DNA of 32,753 bases from Treponema sp. (GTDB lineage Bacteria > Spirochaetota > Spirochaetia > Treponematales > Breznakiellaceae), in contig JAITFK010000038.1 in NCBI GenBank assembly GCA_031281555.1, forward strand, positions 1 to 32,753, in the 5' to 3' direction. A program made the position numbers and the translations under genes. Below are positions 9,190-17,046 of the stretch, piece after piece. Position 1 is the stretch's first letter. Each line of letters opens with the position of its first letter. A model generated the notes under the pieces. It saw nothing but the letters and a program-made list of their open reading frames with translations, had not been told where the DNA came from and did not search any database.

Positions 9190-10269
9190 CTATTGAATTT
9201 TCAGCGTTGAAAGGGCAATAATCGCGAAAAGCCCGCCAAGTATCCAAAAACGTATAACAGTTTTTGTTTCAGGCCATCCCATTAGTTCGTAGTGGTGATG
9301 AAGCGGCGCCATTTTAAAAACCCGTTTTTTCCGCAGTTTAAAAGAAACTACCTGTATAATTACAGATCCAATTTCAAGAACAAAGACTCCGCCGATTACA
9401 AGAATAAGAATTTCCTTTTTTGTAATAAGCGAAATAACAGCGATTACTCCTCCGAGCGATAAACTGCCTACATCTCCCATAAATACTTCCGCAGGATGCG
9501 CGTTAAACCATAAAAAACCCACACAGGCGCCTGCAGCAGCAAGACAAAAAACCGTTAATTCGCCCGCCAGCGGAACATACGGGATTCTAAGATATTCGGA
9601 ATAATCTATTCGGCCTGTAATATATGAAAGAACGGCGAGCGTAAGAAAAACAACAATTAAAAGCCCCGCTAAAAGGCCGTCAAGCCCGTCTGAAAAATTA
9701 ACCGCGTTTGATTCACCTACGACTAACAAAATCGCAAACGGAATCCATAACCAACCCATGTCAACAACGGGATTCTTAAAAAAAGGAATATAAAGAGCTG
9801 TTGTATTCTTATCCCCGGTAAAATACAGAATTAACACAACAGTTATCGCTACTGCGAACTGCCCTGCCAGTTTAACCCATGCTTTAAGCCCGGCCGAATT
9901 ATGACGCGTAACCTTAAGATAATCATCAAAGAATCCGATCGCTCCAAAAGCGAGGAAAGTACCCATGATTATCCAAACCATACGGTTATGAAAATCCCAC
10001 CAAAAAAGCATTGACGCAGCAACAGAAAGAATAATCAAAATTCCGCCCATTGTAGGCGTACCGCTTTTCGCAAGGTGAGTCTGCGGACCGTCTTCGCGAA
10101 TGGATTGATTTACCTTCAGCCTGCGTAAAAATACAATAATTTTGTTCCCAAGCAAAAAACATATTAAGAGCGTCGTAAGGGCCGCAAACGCTCCGCGAAA
10201 TGTCAGGTAGGTGAAGATATGAAACGGAGTAAAATATTTTATTAACGGCAGTATAATTTCACGTATCAT
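9190..10269 (-). CDS. mraY: Phospho-N-acetylmuramoyl-pentapeptide transferase MraY
   Basis: Integral membrane enzyme that transfers phospho-MurNAc-pentapeptide from UDP to undecaprenyl phosphate, giving lipid I. Diagnostic motifs are all present: the FFDDYLK aspartates (Asp115, Asp116), NFSDGLDGL (191-199), FMGDVGSL (263-270) and the APLHHHYE histidine motif (321-328). About ten transmembrane segments are apparent; 359 residues is the usual length. The ATG overlaps the murF stop as ATGA and has GGGGGA five bases upstream. MurG, which makes lipid II from lipid I, is not in this cluster. Confidence 0.98.
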   Translation of the reverse strand: MIREIILPLIKYFTPFHIFTYLTFRGAFAALTTLLICFLLGNKIIVFLRRLKVNQSIREDGPQTHLAKSGTPTMGGILIILSVAASMLFWWDFHNRMVWIIMGTFLAFGAIGFFDDYLKVTRHNSAGLKAWVKLAGQFAVAITVVLILYFTGDKNTTALYIPFFKNPVVDMGWLWIPFAILLVVGESNAVNFSDGLDGLLAGLLIVVFLTLAVLSYITGRIDYSEYLRIPYVPLAGELTVFCLAAAGACVGFLWFNAHPAEVFMGDVGSLSLGGVIAVISLITKKEILILVIGGVFVLEIGSVIIQVVSFKLRKKRVFKMAPLHHHYELMGWPETKTVIRFWILGGLFAIIALSTLKIQ

Positions 10270-11654
10270 TGCATTCCCCCGGTAAGCATTTCACTCAACC
10301 TTTCCAAAGCGCAACCTCTTGAACCTTTCAAAAGGACAAGATCATCTTTTTGCACATAACTATCAAGGGCGGAAGACAATTCATCAATGTTTTCCGTATG
10401 GAAAACATCCTTCCCTTTTGATTCCAGAACTTGAGCTGTTACGGCAGTTTCTCTTCCGAAAAGGAACGCTCTGTCCGCCTTTGACTCCGCAACAAGTTCT
10501 CCCAATTTTGTATGAGCAGACGCTGAGATTTCACCTAACTCAAGCATATCGCCTATTACAAAAATCATTCTTCCCCGGCAGTCAAGCGAATTGCAGAATT
10601 CAACGCTTTTCGCCGTAGATTCAGGATTAGCGTTGTAACAGTCGCGGATAACAGTTGTGCGGCCTTTAAGAATCTCAAGCCTTCCGAAAAGCGGCCTTAC
10701 TTTTTCCAGGCCTTTTTTTATCGCGTCATTACTGACATGAATTTCTTTGGCAATAGCGATTGCGGCCATAGCGTCATGGAGACTGTGTTTCCCCGGCAAG
10801 GCAAAATGGATTTTCTCTCCGGCCCATGTGATTTCTGTTCCTTCGAGCCCAAGACTGCGCGTTTGCTCAAGTTCATCAAAAGTATCAATTCCGTAAAAAC
10901 TAACTCTCGCATTAACGCCGTCAGCAAGAACATTTGAGTATTCATCATCCTTTGGGATCAATGCGGTATCGCTTTTGCTTAAAAAATTAAATATACATTT
11001 TTTTTCGTTAAGTATGTTCACTTTACTGCCGATGTGTTCGATATGGGCAGTTCCAATATTTGAGATTAACGCAATGTTTGGTTTTAGTACATTTGCAATT
11101 TCACGAATTTCACCTTTTCGATTCATACCAAGCTCAAATACACCTACTTCATGGTGCGGACGCACTTTAAATACAGATAACGGAAGCCCTGTTTCCGAAT
11201 TTAGGTTTCCGTCGTTCATTACGGTATTTTTTTCACATGAAATAATTGATGATGCAATTTCTTTTACAGTTGTCTTGCCGGAAGAACCTGTAATCCCCAC
11301 TTTCACAAGGTTATTAAATTTTTTAAGATAAACTCTGGCTGAATCCTGCAAACCTTTCAGGGTATTTTCCACTACAATTAATTCCTTTCCTGTTTTTTGC
11401 GCGAGATTTACAAGAGCAAAGCTGTCAACTTTAGAAGATTCTACCACTGCGCCGCATGCGCCTAAATTAAACGCCGCGCTGACAAAACTATGTCCGTCGC
11501 TGGATTTGCCGTTTAATGCAAAAAACAAACAGCCTTCACTGACATTACGCGAATCAATAGCAACTGAGGAAAAACAGGAATTTGACGAAAAAGAAATATG
11601 GCGGGCTCCAATCAGGCTTGACAATTCACCCATACTCATGAGATCAAAATCCAT
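10266..11654 (-). CDS. murF: UDP-MurNAc-tripeptide--D-Ala-D-Ala ligase MurF
   Basis: Cytoplasmic Mur ligase that adds D-Ala-D-Ala to the UDP-MurNAc tripeptide using ATP, giving the substrate of MraY. The N-terminal UDP-binding domain contains VAIDSRNVSEGCLFFAL (31-47), followed by the P-loop GITGSSGKTT (120-129) and the central-domain motif ELGMN. A C-terminal Rossmann-like ligase domain contains DCYNANPES, characteristic of MurF. Length is 462 residues. The ATG has a purine-rich GGGAGGGAAGGGG stretch upstream and overlaps ftsL by 11 bases. MurE and MurD, the preceding ligases, are not encoded here. Confidence 0.97.
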   Translation of the reverse strand: MDFDLMSMGELSSLIGARHISFSSNSCFSSVAIDSRNVSEGCLFFALNGKSSDGHSFVSAAFNLGACGAVVESSKVDSFALVNLAQKTGKELIVVENTLKGLQDSARVYLKKFNNLVKVGITGSSGKTTVKEIASSIISCEKNTVMNDGNLNSETGLPLSVFKVRPHHEVGVFELGMNRKGEIREIANVLKPNIALISNIGTAHIEHIGSKVNILNEKKCIFNFLSKSDTALIPKDDEYSNVLADGVNARVSFYGIDTFDELEQTRSLGLEGTEITWAGEKIHFALPGKHSLHDAMAAIAIAKEIHVSNDAIKKGLEKVRPLFGRLEILKGRTTVIRDCYNANPESTAKSVEFCNSLDCRGRMIFVIGDMLELGEISASAHTKLGELVAESKADRAFLFGRETAVTAQVLESKGKDVFHTENIDELSSALDSYVQKDDLVLLKGSRGCALERLSEMLTGGMQ

Positions 11655-11937
11655 TCCCCTTCCCTCCCGCTATTTTTACCTGGAGCAAATGTTCAGGAGG
11701 TATCTTTTTTAATTCAAGCTGATACCTGGCTATTTCTTCTATTCTTTCGGCGGATGAATATTCTGCAATACCTGCTATTAGTCTTTTATTACTTTCGACC
11801 CATTCTTCCTGTGTTTGTTCAAGGAGAGAAAGCTCATTTTCCAGATTTTGATACCTGTTTGACTGCCAGACAAGAGAGGCAAGAAAAACCGGAATTGTTA
11901 ATACCAACAGGTAAAGAAGAAAATACCGTTTCATCAT
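11644..11937 (-). CDS. ftsL: FtsL-like division protein
   Basis: A 97-residue bitopic protein: short cytoplasmic N-terminus, one membrane helix (about 5-23) and a heptad-rich coiled-coil region from about 26 to 58 (NRYQNLENELSLLEQTQEEW and onwards), then a segment with the YSSAERIEEIARYQLELKKI pattern typical of FtsL/DivIC tails. FtsL has low sequence conservation, so the call depends on topology and on its classical place directly after rsmH. It would form a complex with FtsQ and FtsB. The ATG has GAGGA six bases upstream and overlaps the rsmH stop by 4 bases. Confidence 0.85.
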   Translation of the reverse strand: MMKRYFLLYLLVLTIPVFLASLVWQSNRYQNLENELSLLEQTQEEWVESNKRLIAGIAEYSSAERIEEIARYQLELKKIPPEHLLQVKIAGGKGNGF

Positions 11938-12887
11938 TGACCATCCTCGTCTAAAACTTTTTCTACAACACGAAGCCTTGCGCTTCTGGAGGGAGGATTC
12001 CGCTCAATCTCGTCTTTTCCGGGTATAACGCCTTTTTTGGTAAGTATATTGATTGAGCGGCGTCCCTCACATCTACATATCGGCGCTTGCGCAGGGCAGA
12101 TACAGTCTTTATTCATTGTCCTGAAAAAATTTTTAATTATTCTGTCTTCCAATGAATGAAAACTTATAACCCCGAGCCTTCCCCCAGGCTCAAGGACCCT
12201 AAGCGCCGCCTCAAGGAGCGACGGAAGTTTTGACAATTCTCCATTTACTGCAATACGCAGCGCTTGAAACGTTCTGGTCGCGGGATGAACCGGCCCGTAT
12301 CTGTAAGAAGCCGGCACTGCTCTTTGTACCAGGTTGGCAAGCGCCGAAGTGGTAGTTATTGTTCCGTTTTTCCGTTCATTTACAATAGAGGAAGCAATGC
12401 GGCGCGAATAACGCTCTCCCGAATTATTATACAGAAGGTCCGCAAGTTCCTTTTCAGGAAGCCTTGCCAAAATATCCGCCGCAGTCAAACCTTTTGACGT
12501 ATCAATCCTCATGTCAAGGTATTCGTCCTTCTCGAAACTAAACCCGCGTCCACTTTCCTTGTAATGAAAAAGACTTACGCCAAGATCAATAATAATGGTA
12601 TCGGGACGTTTTAATTCTGCGGGGTATTCAGCAAAAAAATCATGAGACCAACCATAATAAAAATAAATACGGTTTTTATAGGCCTCAAGTCTTTTTTCAG
12701 CTTTGGTGAGAATTGAACTGTCCGCATCAATACAAACCATTTTTAACTCAGGAAATCTTGAAAGAAAATTAATACTATGTCCGCCTTCTCCGGTATTCGC
12801 GTCTATCATCAGTTCGTTATTTGACCTTGGAGCAAGAAGATTGAGGGATTCTTCCAATAATACGGGAATATGAATATAGGTTATCAT
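11934..12887 (-). CDS. rsmH: 16S rRNA (cytosine-1402-N4)-methyltransferase RsmH (MraW)
   Basis: S-adenosylmethionine-dependent enzyme that methylates N4 of C1402 in the 16S rRNA decoding centre. The SAM-binding motif appears as DANTGEGGHS (29-38), followed by an acidic residue motif CIDAD, the DLGVSLFHY segment, and the highly conserved GRLGVISFHSLEDRI near the C-terminus. A small cysteine cluster (CICPAQAPICRC) follows that. Length, 317 residues, is typical. The ATG overlaps the mraZ stop by four bases with GAGGG just upstream. Position as second gene of a dcw cluster is canonical. Confidence 0.97.
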   Translation of the reverse strand: MITYIHIPVLLEESLNLLAPRSNNELMIDANTGEGGHSINFLSRFPELKMVCIDADSSILTKAEKRLEAYKNRIYFYYGWSHDFFAEYPAELKRPDTIIIDLGVSLFHYKESGRGFSFEKDEYLDMRIDTSKGLTAADILARLPEKELADLLYNNSGERYSRRIASSIVNERKNGTITTTSALANLVQRAVPASYRYGPVHPATRTFQALRIAVNGELSKLPSLLEAALRVLEPGGRLGVISFHSLEDRIIKNFFRTMNKDCICPAQAPICRCEGRRSINILTKKGVIPGKDEIERNPPSRSARLRVVEKVLDEDGQ

Positions 12888-13396
12888 TCTTGTCCCTCAT
12901 CTGAAAAAAAGTTAATCTGTCCAAACAATTTTTTATGGATATTTTTATTTATAGCCTGTACCTCGTCCATAAAGGCTTTATTAAGTTCCGCGTTCCATAT
13001 TTCCAGATGACCTTTAATACTTACAATGAGGCAATCTTTTGTCAAATTGGCATAAGATCTTAAAACGGCAGGTATCGGAATACGGCCCGTTTTTGGATCA
13101 ATTTCCACAGATTGCGCGGTACTTTCATGCTGATAATAAAATGCCATTATTTCTTCCGAGCTTAAGTTCCGTTCTTTGCTTTCTTTTTTGAATTTTTCAA
13201 GGAATTTTTCGTATGCGGCAGTTGTCATCACCCAAAGACAGTGTTCTACCCCGCGTGTAATCATTAACATCCCGGAATAATAATCCCTAAGTGATGCAGG
13301 AATTACAACACGGCCTTTATCGTCCAGGGTACTCTCTAGAGTACCTTTTTTTGGGTTAATTTCCACTTGATTCCCTGAAATACTAAGATATGCCAC
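12884..13396 (-). CDS. mraZ: MraZ transcriptional regulator
   Basis: DNA-binding regulator with two AbrB/SpoVT-type swapped-hairpin domains; in other bacteria it forms rings and controls its own dcw operon. The two signatures are LDDKGRVVIPASLR from residue 24 and EIDPKTGRIPIPAVLR at 98-113. Length is 170 residues, slightly longer than usual. The ATG at 13396 has no Shine-Dalgarno sequence. A GTG at codon 11 (position 13366) has AGGGA five bases upstream and would place LDDKGR closer to the usual distance from the start, so it may be the true start. The promoter upstream is a good sigma-70 match. The direct TGGG-type repeats bound by MraZ elsewhere are not seen upstream. Confidence 0.93.
   Translation of the reverse strand: MAYLSISGNQVEINPKKGTLESTLDDKGRVVIPASLRDYYSGMLMITRGVEHCLWVMTTAAYEKFLEKFKKESKERNLSSEEIMAFYYQHESTAQSVEIDPKTGRIPIPAVLRSYANLTKDCLIVSIKGHLEIWNAELNKAFMDEVQAINKNIHKKLFGQINFFSDEGQE
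13328..13345. repeat. Inverted repeat inside the mraZ 5' coding region
   Basis: GGTACTCT and AGAGTACC are perfect 8-base inverted arms separated by two bases, within codons 18-23 of mraZ and about 60-75 bases downstream of the predicted transcription start. It could be a protein-binding site or a small mRNA hairpin, but may also be chance within coding sequence. Confidence 0.5.
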
Positions 13397-13410
13397 TAAA
13401 TGACACTTTT

Positions 13411-13440
13411 AGTATCTATCATATCTATTTATTAAGTCAA
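13411..13440 (-). promoter_or_regulatory. Promoter of the division operon (mraZ)
   Basis: On the minus strand TTGACT (13435-13440) is followed after 18 bases by GATACT (13411-13416). This is a good sigma-70-type match. The expected transcription start is near 13404, leaving a leader of only about 8 bases to the ATG at 13396, or about 38 to the alternative GTG at 13366. Confidence 0.6.
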
Positions 13441-13474
13441 TAACTATTGATAATTTTTTTGAAAAAAAACTAAA

Positions 13475-13488
13475 AATTCTTAAGAATT
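13475..13488. repeat. 14-base perfect palindrome between divergent promoters
   Basis: AATTCTTAAGAATT is a perfect palindrome in the 156-base region between mraZ and the plus-strand gene at 13553. It lies about 35 bases upstream of the mraZ -35 and about 30 bases upstream of the -35 of the plus-strand gene. It could be an operator for a dimeric regulator; its AT-rich make-up makes chance occurrence possible. Confidence 0.4.
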
Positions 13489-13517
13489 ACTATACGTTCA
13501 TGTAGTGTAAATTTTCA

Positions 13518-13546
13518 TTGCGTCGGCTGCACGCATACAGTATTAT
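13518..13546 (+). promoter_or_regulatory. Promoter for 13553 gene, probably leaderless
   Basis: TTGCGT (13518-13523), 17-base spacer, TATTAT (13541-13546), then only six bases to the ATG at 13553. The expected transcription start falls on or next to the start codon, and no Shine-Dalgarno sequence is present. A 5-base inverted repeat (TGCGT/ACGCA) overlaps the -35 and spacer. Confidence 0.5.
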
Positions 13547-13552
13547 TTTTCC

Positions 13553-13792
13553 ATGTTCATATGTGAATATTTCATCGTATTTCCCGACGGCGACATACAG
13601 GAAATACAGGGACGGCTTCCATTTAACGCTCTTGTAGATATGAACGGAAATGTTTTACCCTTACCGCTTCCTACCAATAAAATGATTGTTTACAAAGTAG
13701 ACGGGATAAAAACCGAAGAAAAAAAAGGGTCAAGCGAAACTTACCATTTTCTGGAATTACTCAGCGCGGAGGAATTGCTTGAGTACATATAA
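13553..13792 (+). CDS. Small protein of unknown function
   Basis: A 79-residue protein that I cannot assign to a family. It has no signal peptide and no membrane segment. The sequence begins with a beta-rich stretch (MFICEYFIVFPDGDIQEIQG), has a proline-rich loop (VLPLPLPTNK) and an acidic C-terminus (ELLSAEELLEYI). The start has no ribosome site, but a promoter lies directly upstream. Its end overlaps the next gene by 14 bases, and the ribosome site of that gene is inside its last codons, so the two are almost certainly co-expressed. The length and reading-frame overlap support a real gene. Function unknown. Confidence 0.7.
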   Translation: MFICEYFIVFPDGDIQEIQGRLPFNALVDMNGNVLPLPLPTNKMIVYKVDGIKTEEKKGSSETYHFLELLSAEELLEYI

Positions 13793-14486
13793 AAATAAGA
13801 AAAAATCTTCAAAAATCGGCATTTTTAATGAAAGTTCTCTGCATCGTACATTGAAGTTTAATTACACCGGCACAGGAGGTAAAACAGAAGTTGAAGTAAA
13901 CGGGTTTGTCGCAGACGGAATTAAGAAAAACGGCGAATATATAGAAGTTCAAACAGGCAGTTTTGCACCGTTACCAAAAAAATTAAAGGAATTCGTCAAG
14001 TACGGCAAAGTAAGGATTATCCATCCCATAGCGCTTATAAAAAAAATAGAAGTATACAGTACTGACGGAAAACTGCTATACCGCCGTAAAAGCCCCGTAA
14101 AAGGCTCAAAATGGAATATTTTTAACGCATTAATTCATGCTCCGCAGGTGCCGCTTATCCGAGGCGTAACAGTAGAAATTGTTATGGTTGATATTACGGA
14201 AAGACGTATCAAAGACGGTAAAGGTTCAAGGCGGCGGAAAGGAATCAGTCTCAATGACCGTGAGCTTATTTCCTGGCATGAAAGTATTATCTTTAAGAAA
14301 CCTGCCGATTACCTTCAATTCATTCCTTTTAAAAAAAACGAAAAATTTACAAGTTCTCTTTTGTCAGAACAAGCCGGTATTGACAAATGGACGGCGCAGA
14401 AGGCTTTATATGTCTTAACAAAATTAAAAATTGTTAAAAGAAACGGCAAAAAAGGCAATTCGTGGGTGTATACACGTGTGAAATGA
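13779..14486 (+). CDS. PD-(D/E)XK-like protein with C-terminal winged-helix-like region (DUF8091-like)
   Basis: A 235-residue protein starting at TTG, with GGAGGA five bases upstream. Residues about 15-115 fit, from memory, a family of unknown function related to restriction-endonuclease-like folds: an N-terminal glutamate in NESSLHRTLK (Glu18), an aspartate in VADGI (Asp46), and IEVQT (Glu56-X-Gln58) in place of the usual E-X-K, followed by the KKLKEFVKYGKVRIIHPI and RRKSPVKGS segments typical of that family. Residues about 175-235 look like a winged helix (SSLLSEQAGIDKWTAQKALY, then basic VKRNGKKG). A DNA-binding or nuclease role is an inference from fold alone. It overlaps the small upstream gene and converges on the phosphoesterase with a gap of seven bases. 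Confidence 0.8.
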   Translation: MSTYKNKKKSSKIGIFNESSLHRTLKFNYTGTGGKTEVEVNGFVADGIKKNGEYIEVQTGSFAPLPKKLKEFVKYGKVRIIHPIALIKKIEVYSTDGKLLYRRKSPVKGSKWNIFNALIHAPQVPLIRGVTVEIVMVDITERRIKDGKGSRRRKGISLNDRELISWHESIIFKKPADYLQFIPFKKNEKFTSSLLSEQAGIDKWTAQKALYVLTKLKIVKRNGKKGNSWVYTRVK

Positions 14487-14493
14487 ACGGCGA

Positions 14494-15255
14494 TTATAAA
14501 ACAATAATTTCACTATCTTTTAAAAGCGCGGTTTTTTCATACAAATATTGATAACCGCGTTTTAAGGTTTCATCATAGTAATACTTATCCATATGCCAAT
14601 GTCCGCAAAACCACTGTTTACAGGTTATTTTTTCGTCTATTTTTTCATTTAGCGCGGCTACTTCATCAAAAAATTTAGGCGTTAATCCGGCTCTTATTAC
14701 ATTGTAAATTATCCGGTTTATTCTGCCGGGTCCTGTATGGGATAAAATATAATCAAACTTTTTATGTTTTTCCAACAATAAAAATAAATTTGCTTTTTCA
14801 GTTTCATCCCAATATTCACGCTGCCACCAGCTGATATTGGAGCGGCGGAATTCTTTATCAATAGATAAAGCTCCGCCCAGAACAAGGAATCTGTGATTTT
14901 CAATTTTATAAATGCTGCCGCGTTTAAGGTATGCCACAAAGGGTTTATCCTGTATCTGAAGAACTTTTTCTCCAATTCCAATATCAACTTCCGGTACATC
15001 ACTCATGCCAAGGATAGGCTCATGATTTCCCATAACACAAAGTACGGGAAACGGACGGTTGGCAAGCGCTTTATAATTATATTGATCGCCCTTTTCATTT
15101 CCCGGCCAAAGAAACCCGGCGTCTCCAAGGATTACGTGGTAATTTATTTCATCGTATTCGATCTTTTTGTACTTATTAATAAGCGTTTTTTTTGTTATAA
15201 ATTTAAGTTCATCCAGAGCATTGGCATGAAAATCGCCTGAAAACAAAATCGACAT
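14494..15255 (-). CDS. Calcineurin-like metallophosphoesterase
   Basis: A 253-residue cytoplasmic enzyme of the metallophosphoesterase superfamily. All metal-binding motifs are present in order: D8-X-H10 in GDFHAN, Asp45 in GDAG, Asn77-His78 in GNHE, His173 in LSHTGP and His219-X-His221 in GHWH. The substrate cannot be told from sequence; relatives include phosphodiesterases and protein phosphatases. The ATG has AAGGA five bases upstream. It lies 19 bases downstream of ptsI on the same strand, so the two may be co-transcribed. No terminator is visible between it and the convergent plus-strand gene. Confidence 0.9.
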   Translation of the reverse strand: MSILFSGDFHANALDELKFITKKTLINKYKKIEYDEINYHVILGDAGFLWPGNEKGDQYNYKALANRPFPVLCVMGNHEPILGMSDVPEVDIGIGEKVLQIQDKPFVAYLKRGSIYKIENHRFLVLGGALSIDKEFRRSNISWWQREYWDETEKANLFLLLEKHKKFDYILSHTGPGRINRIIYNVIRAGLTPKFFDEVAALNEKIDEKITCKQWFCGHWHMDKYYYDETLKRGYQYLYEKTALLKDSEIIVL

Positions 15256-15274
15256 TTTTGTCCTTTTTAAATAT

Positions 15275-16981
15275 TCAATATTTTACCCCGGCAAGAAATT
15301 TTTTCACTTCCGCAGCGGTAGGTAATTCCAGAACTTTCGCCGCGATTTCTTCAGCTTGTTTTAAAGTGATAGAAGATAGCGAACGTTTTACCGTTGCGAC
15401 AGAAGCCGCGCCCATGCTGAGTTTTCTTAAGCCCAAACCAACAAGTATGGGTATCGCAAGCCGTTCTGCTCCCAATTCACCGCAGATAGAAATCGGTTTT
15501 TCGGCTTTATCAAACGCTTTAATAACATCTTTTAAAAGCCTGAACATTGCAGGATGATAACTTTGATAATATGATTCCACATCGCTGTTCATCCGGTCCG
15601 CGGCGCAAAGATACTGACATAAATCGTTTGAACCAATACTCGCAAAATCTACTTCTTTTGCCGCTAAATCCGAAATAAGCGCGATAGAAGGTATTTCTAT
15701 CATAATACCTGTTTTAATTTCCGAAAAAGCCGCTCCTTCTTTCTTTAATTCTTCCTTTGCAATGCAGATAAATTCTTTTGCTCTGCGGATATCTTCAAGG
15801 GAGCTTACCATTGGCAGCATTAGCCAGAGATTACCGTTAACAGAAGCACGTAACGCAGCTTTTAACTGGGTAATAAAAATATCAGATTTACTGAAACAAA
15901 ACCTGAGAGCTCGGTTTCCCAAAAAAGGATTTTTTTCCTCAGGTAACTCCATACTGGCAAGTTCCTTGTCTCCGCCAATATCAAGAGTACGGATAATTAC
16001 GGGACGCTGTCCGTAACGTTCAAGGACTCTGCTGTAAGCGGTAAATTGCTCATCTTCATCGGGTAAAGTGTCGCGTCCCATATAGAGAAACTCTGTCCTG
16101 AAAATCCCGACAGAATCCGTATAATCCGCCGCCGTTAAATCCATATCAACATTGGAAATATTAAGGCCGATATCAATTCTTACTCCGTCGGCAGTGCATC
16201 CTTCTCTGTAAAGATAAGTTTCCGTTATCTTTTTATCGCGAAGGAATATATCGCTCTTTTGCGTATATTTTTCTACTACAGATTCTTCCGGATCTAAAAT
16301 TACCTGTCCTTCATCAGCGTTAACAACCGCCATTTGCCCGTGTTTTACGGTATCAAGAAGCTCATTTATGCCCAAAACAGTCGGAATCCCGTAGCTTTTC
16401 GCTATAATTGCCGTATGGCTTGTTATTCCGCCCGTTTCGGTAATAATTGCCAAAACTTTATTTCTGTCAATACATGCAATATCGGAAGGTAAAAGATCAT
16501 GAGCGGCAATAATTACATAGTCTGTCAGATGTTCAAGCCCGTCATTCTTTTCTCCGTACCATAACCTTAAAAGCATGGAACGAACGTTATCAAAATCAAC
16601 TGCGCGTTCTGCTATAAATGAATCGGCTGTTTGCTGTAAAACAACAATAACAGTTTCATAAACCTGATAAATTGCCCAATCCCCTGCCCAATTTTCATTA
16701 CGTATTTTGGAAGGAATTTCTTCATTAATTACTATATCATTTATTATTTCCTGATAAGCTTCAAAAATTTCCGCTTTTTTGGGATCATGCTTCCGCATAG
16801 CGGTTTTAATTTCCGCAAATTCTTCCATAGCCTGCTTTTTTACCAGCAGATAACGATCAATATTTTCCTGTTGTTCCTTTTCAGGAATAAAATTTTCTTT
16901 TGGTAGTAGAATATTGTTTTTATATATAAAAATTCTGCCCACCGCAACACCGGGAGCAGCGCATTTTCCGCTAAGTACCAT
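15275..16981 (-). CDS. ptsI: PTS phosphoenolpyruvate-protein phosphotransferase (enzyme I)
   Basis: Enzyme I takes phosphate from phosphoenolpyruvate and passes it to HPr. The phosphorylated histidine is His189 in GGITSHTAIIAKSYGIP, the same number as in E. coli. The C-terminal PEP-binding barrel carries FRTEFLYMGR, the GSNDLCQYLCAADR motif and active-site Cys500 in SICGELGAE. Length, 568 residues, is normal. No HPr or enzyme II gene is in the window. Treponemes often hold partial PTS systems thought to be regulatory, so sugar transport cannot be assumed. The ATG has no Shine-Dalgarno sequence and follows the U-tract of the flaA terminator by only a few bases, while an in-frame stop at 17009-17011 excludes a longer version. 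Confidence 0.96.
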   Translation of the reverse strand: MVLSGKCAAPGVAVGRIFIYKNNILLPKENFIPEKEQQENIDRYLLVKKQAMEEFAEIKTAMRKHDPKKAEIFEAYQEIINDIVINEEIPSKIRNENWAGDWAIYQVYETVIVVLQQTADSFIAERAVDFDNVRSMLLRLWYGEKNDGLEHLTDYVIIAAHDLLPSDIACIDRNKVLAIITETGGITSHTAIIAKSYGIPTVLGINELLDTVKHGQMAVVNADEGQVILDPEESVVEKYTQKSDIFLRDKKITETYLYREGCTADGVRIDIGLNISNVDMDLTAADYTDSVGIFRTEFLYMGRDTLPDEDEQFTAYSRVLERYGQRPVIIRTLDIGGDKELASMELPEEKNPFLGNRALRFCFSKSDIFITQLKAALRASVNGNLWLMLPMVSSLEDIRRAKEFICIAKEELKKEGAAFSEIKTGIMIEIPSIALISDLAAKEVDFASIGSNDLCQYLCAADRMNSDVESYYQSYHPAMFRLLKDVIKAFDKAEKPISICGELGAERLAIPILVGLGLRKLSMGAASVATVKRSLSSITLKQAEEIAAKVLELPTAAEVKKFLAGVKY

Positions 16982-16987
16982 ATAGGT

Positions 16988-17033
16988 AAAAAAAAACTGT
17001 CTGATCGCTTACTTATATGCAAGGATCAGACAG
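16988..17033 (-). terminator. Intrinsic terminator downstream of flaA pair
   Basis: On the minus strand the arms CTGTCTGATC and GATCAGACAG (10 bases, perfect; plus coordinates 17024-17033 and 16997-17006) enclose a 17-base loop and are followed by nine T. This is a standard rho-independent terminator 14 bases after the flaA stop and directly before ptsI. Confidence 0.9.
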
Positions 17034-17046
17034 CTTAATTTACGGC

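Noticed and set aside
13397-13552. Possible CRISPR, riboswitch or tRNA in the intergenic region
   Set aside because: No direct repeats, cloverleaf or conserved riboswitch core can be seen in these 156 bases; only promoters and a palindrome.
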